34,783 nucleotides of DNA from Prolixibacteraceae bacterium (GTDB taxonomy: Bacteria; Bacteroidota; Bacteroidia; Bacteroidales; Prolixibacteraceae): positions 1 through 34,783 of the forward strand of contig JAONJW010000026.1 of assembly GCA_028377305.1 (NCBI GenBank), given 5' to 3'. The position numbers and the translations under genes are program-made. Each line of letters begins with the position of its first letter. The stretch's first letter is position 1. The notes under the pieces were generated by a model. The model saw only the letters and a list, made by a program, of their open reading frames with translations. It was not told where the DNA came from and ran no database searches. Positions 34,736 through 34,783 of the stretch are shown piece by piece.

Positions 34736-34783
34736 AATGTTATAGTTTATTAGGTACTACTATTATTTCAAACGTTTTGTATC

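Overview
The window looks like a chromosomal segment of an AT-rich, anaerobic or facultatively anaerobic Bacteroidota bacterium. A marine Bacteroidales/Marinilabiliales-type lineage is my best guess. Supporting signs are Bacteroidota-style -7 elements (TAnnTTTG) ahead of several genes, the near absence of Shine-Dalgarno sequences, many secreted glycan-active enzymes, M16 and gingipain-propeptide-like proteins, and a pyruvate formate-lyase system. No rRNA, tRNA, CRISPR array or intact mobile element is visible.

Layout. Positions 1-5.0 kb (minus strand) hold a small secreted protein of unknown function, a DHFR/RibD-C-fold protein and a large secreted M16 zinc protease, separated by strong hairpin terminators. 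Positions 5.4-10.8 kb form a small glycan locus: a sialate O-acetylesterase and an S1 sulfatase in one direction, and a GH20 hexosaminidase with a C-terminal extension in the other. Together these suggest trimming of sulfated, O-acetylated host-type or mucin-like glycans. Positions 10.9-15.9 kb hold a GNAT acetyltransferase, pflB and pflA (anaerobic pyruvate cleavage) and a secreted alpha/beta hydrolase. The region upstream of pflB is rich in inverted repeats. Positions 16.0-20.6 kb hold a probable adenine deaminase, a TIGR01777 epimerase and a bifunctional class A penicillin-binding protein. Positions 20.6-23.3 kb form a compact LysR-YeiH-TauE/SafE unit that reads as a regulated sulfite/sulfur-oxyanion export module, with a good promoter and a candidate LysR box. 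Positions 23.5-29.1 kb hold a GH63-like lipoprotein, a Gdx/SugE-type SMR exporter divergent from an AraC regulator, and a GH3 glycosidase.

The last 5.7 kb is the most unusual part. A decayed ISL3-family transposase remnant (about 29.5-29.9 kb) lies beside a lipoprotein resembling a stand-alone gingipain (C25) propeptide. Next to that is a 1313-residue secreted protein that appears to join an NPCBM-like domain, an HzsA-like (hydrazine synthase alpha-related) propeller, two CxxCH haem sites and a C-terminal formylglycine-generating-enzyme-like domain. That last domain lacks the expected catalytic cysteines.

Family calls rest on motifs read by eye. No database search or structure prediction was run.
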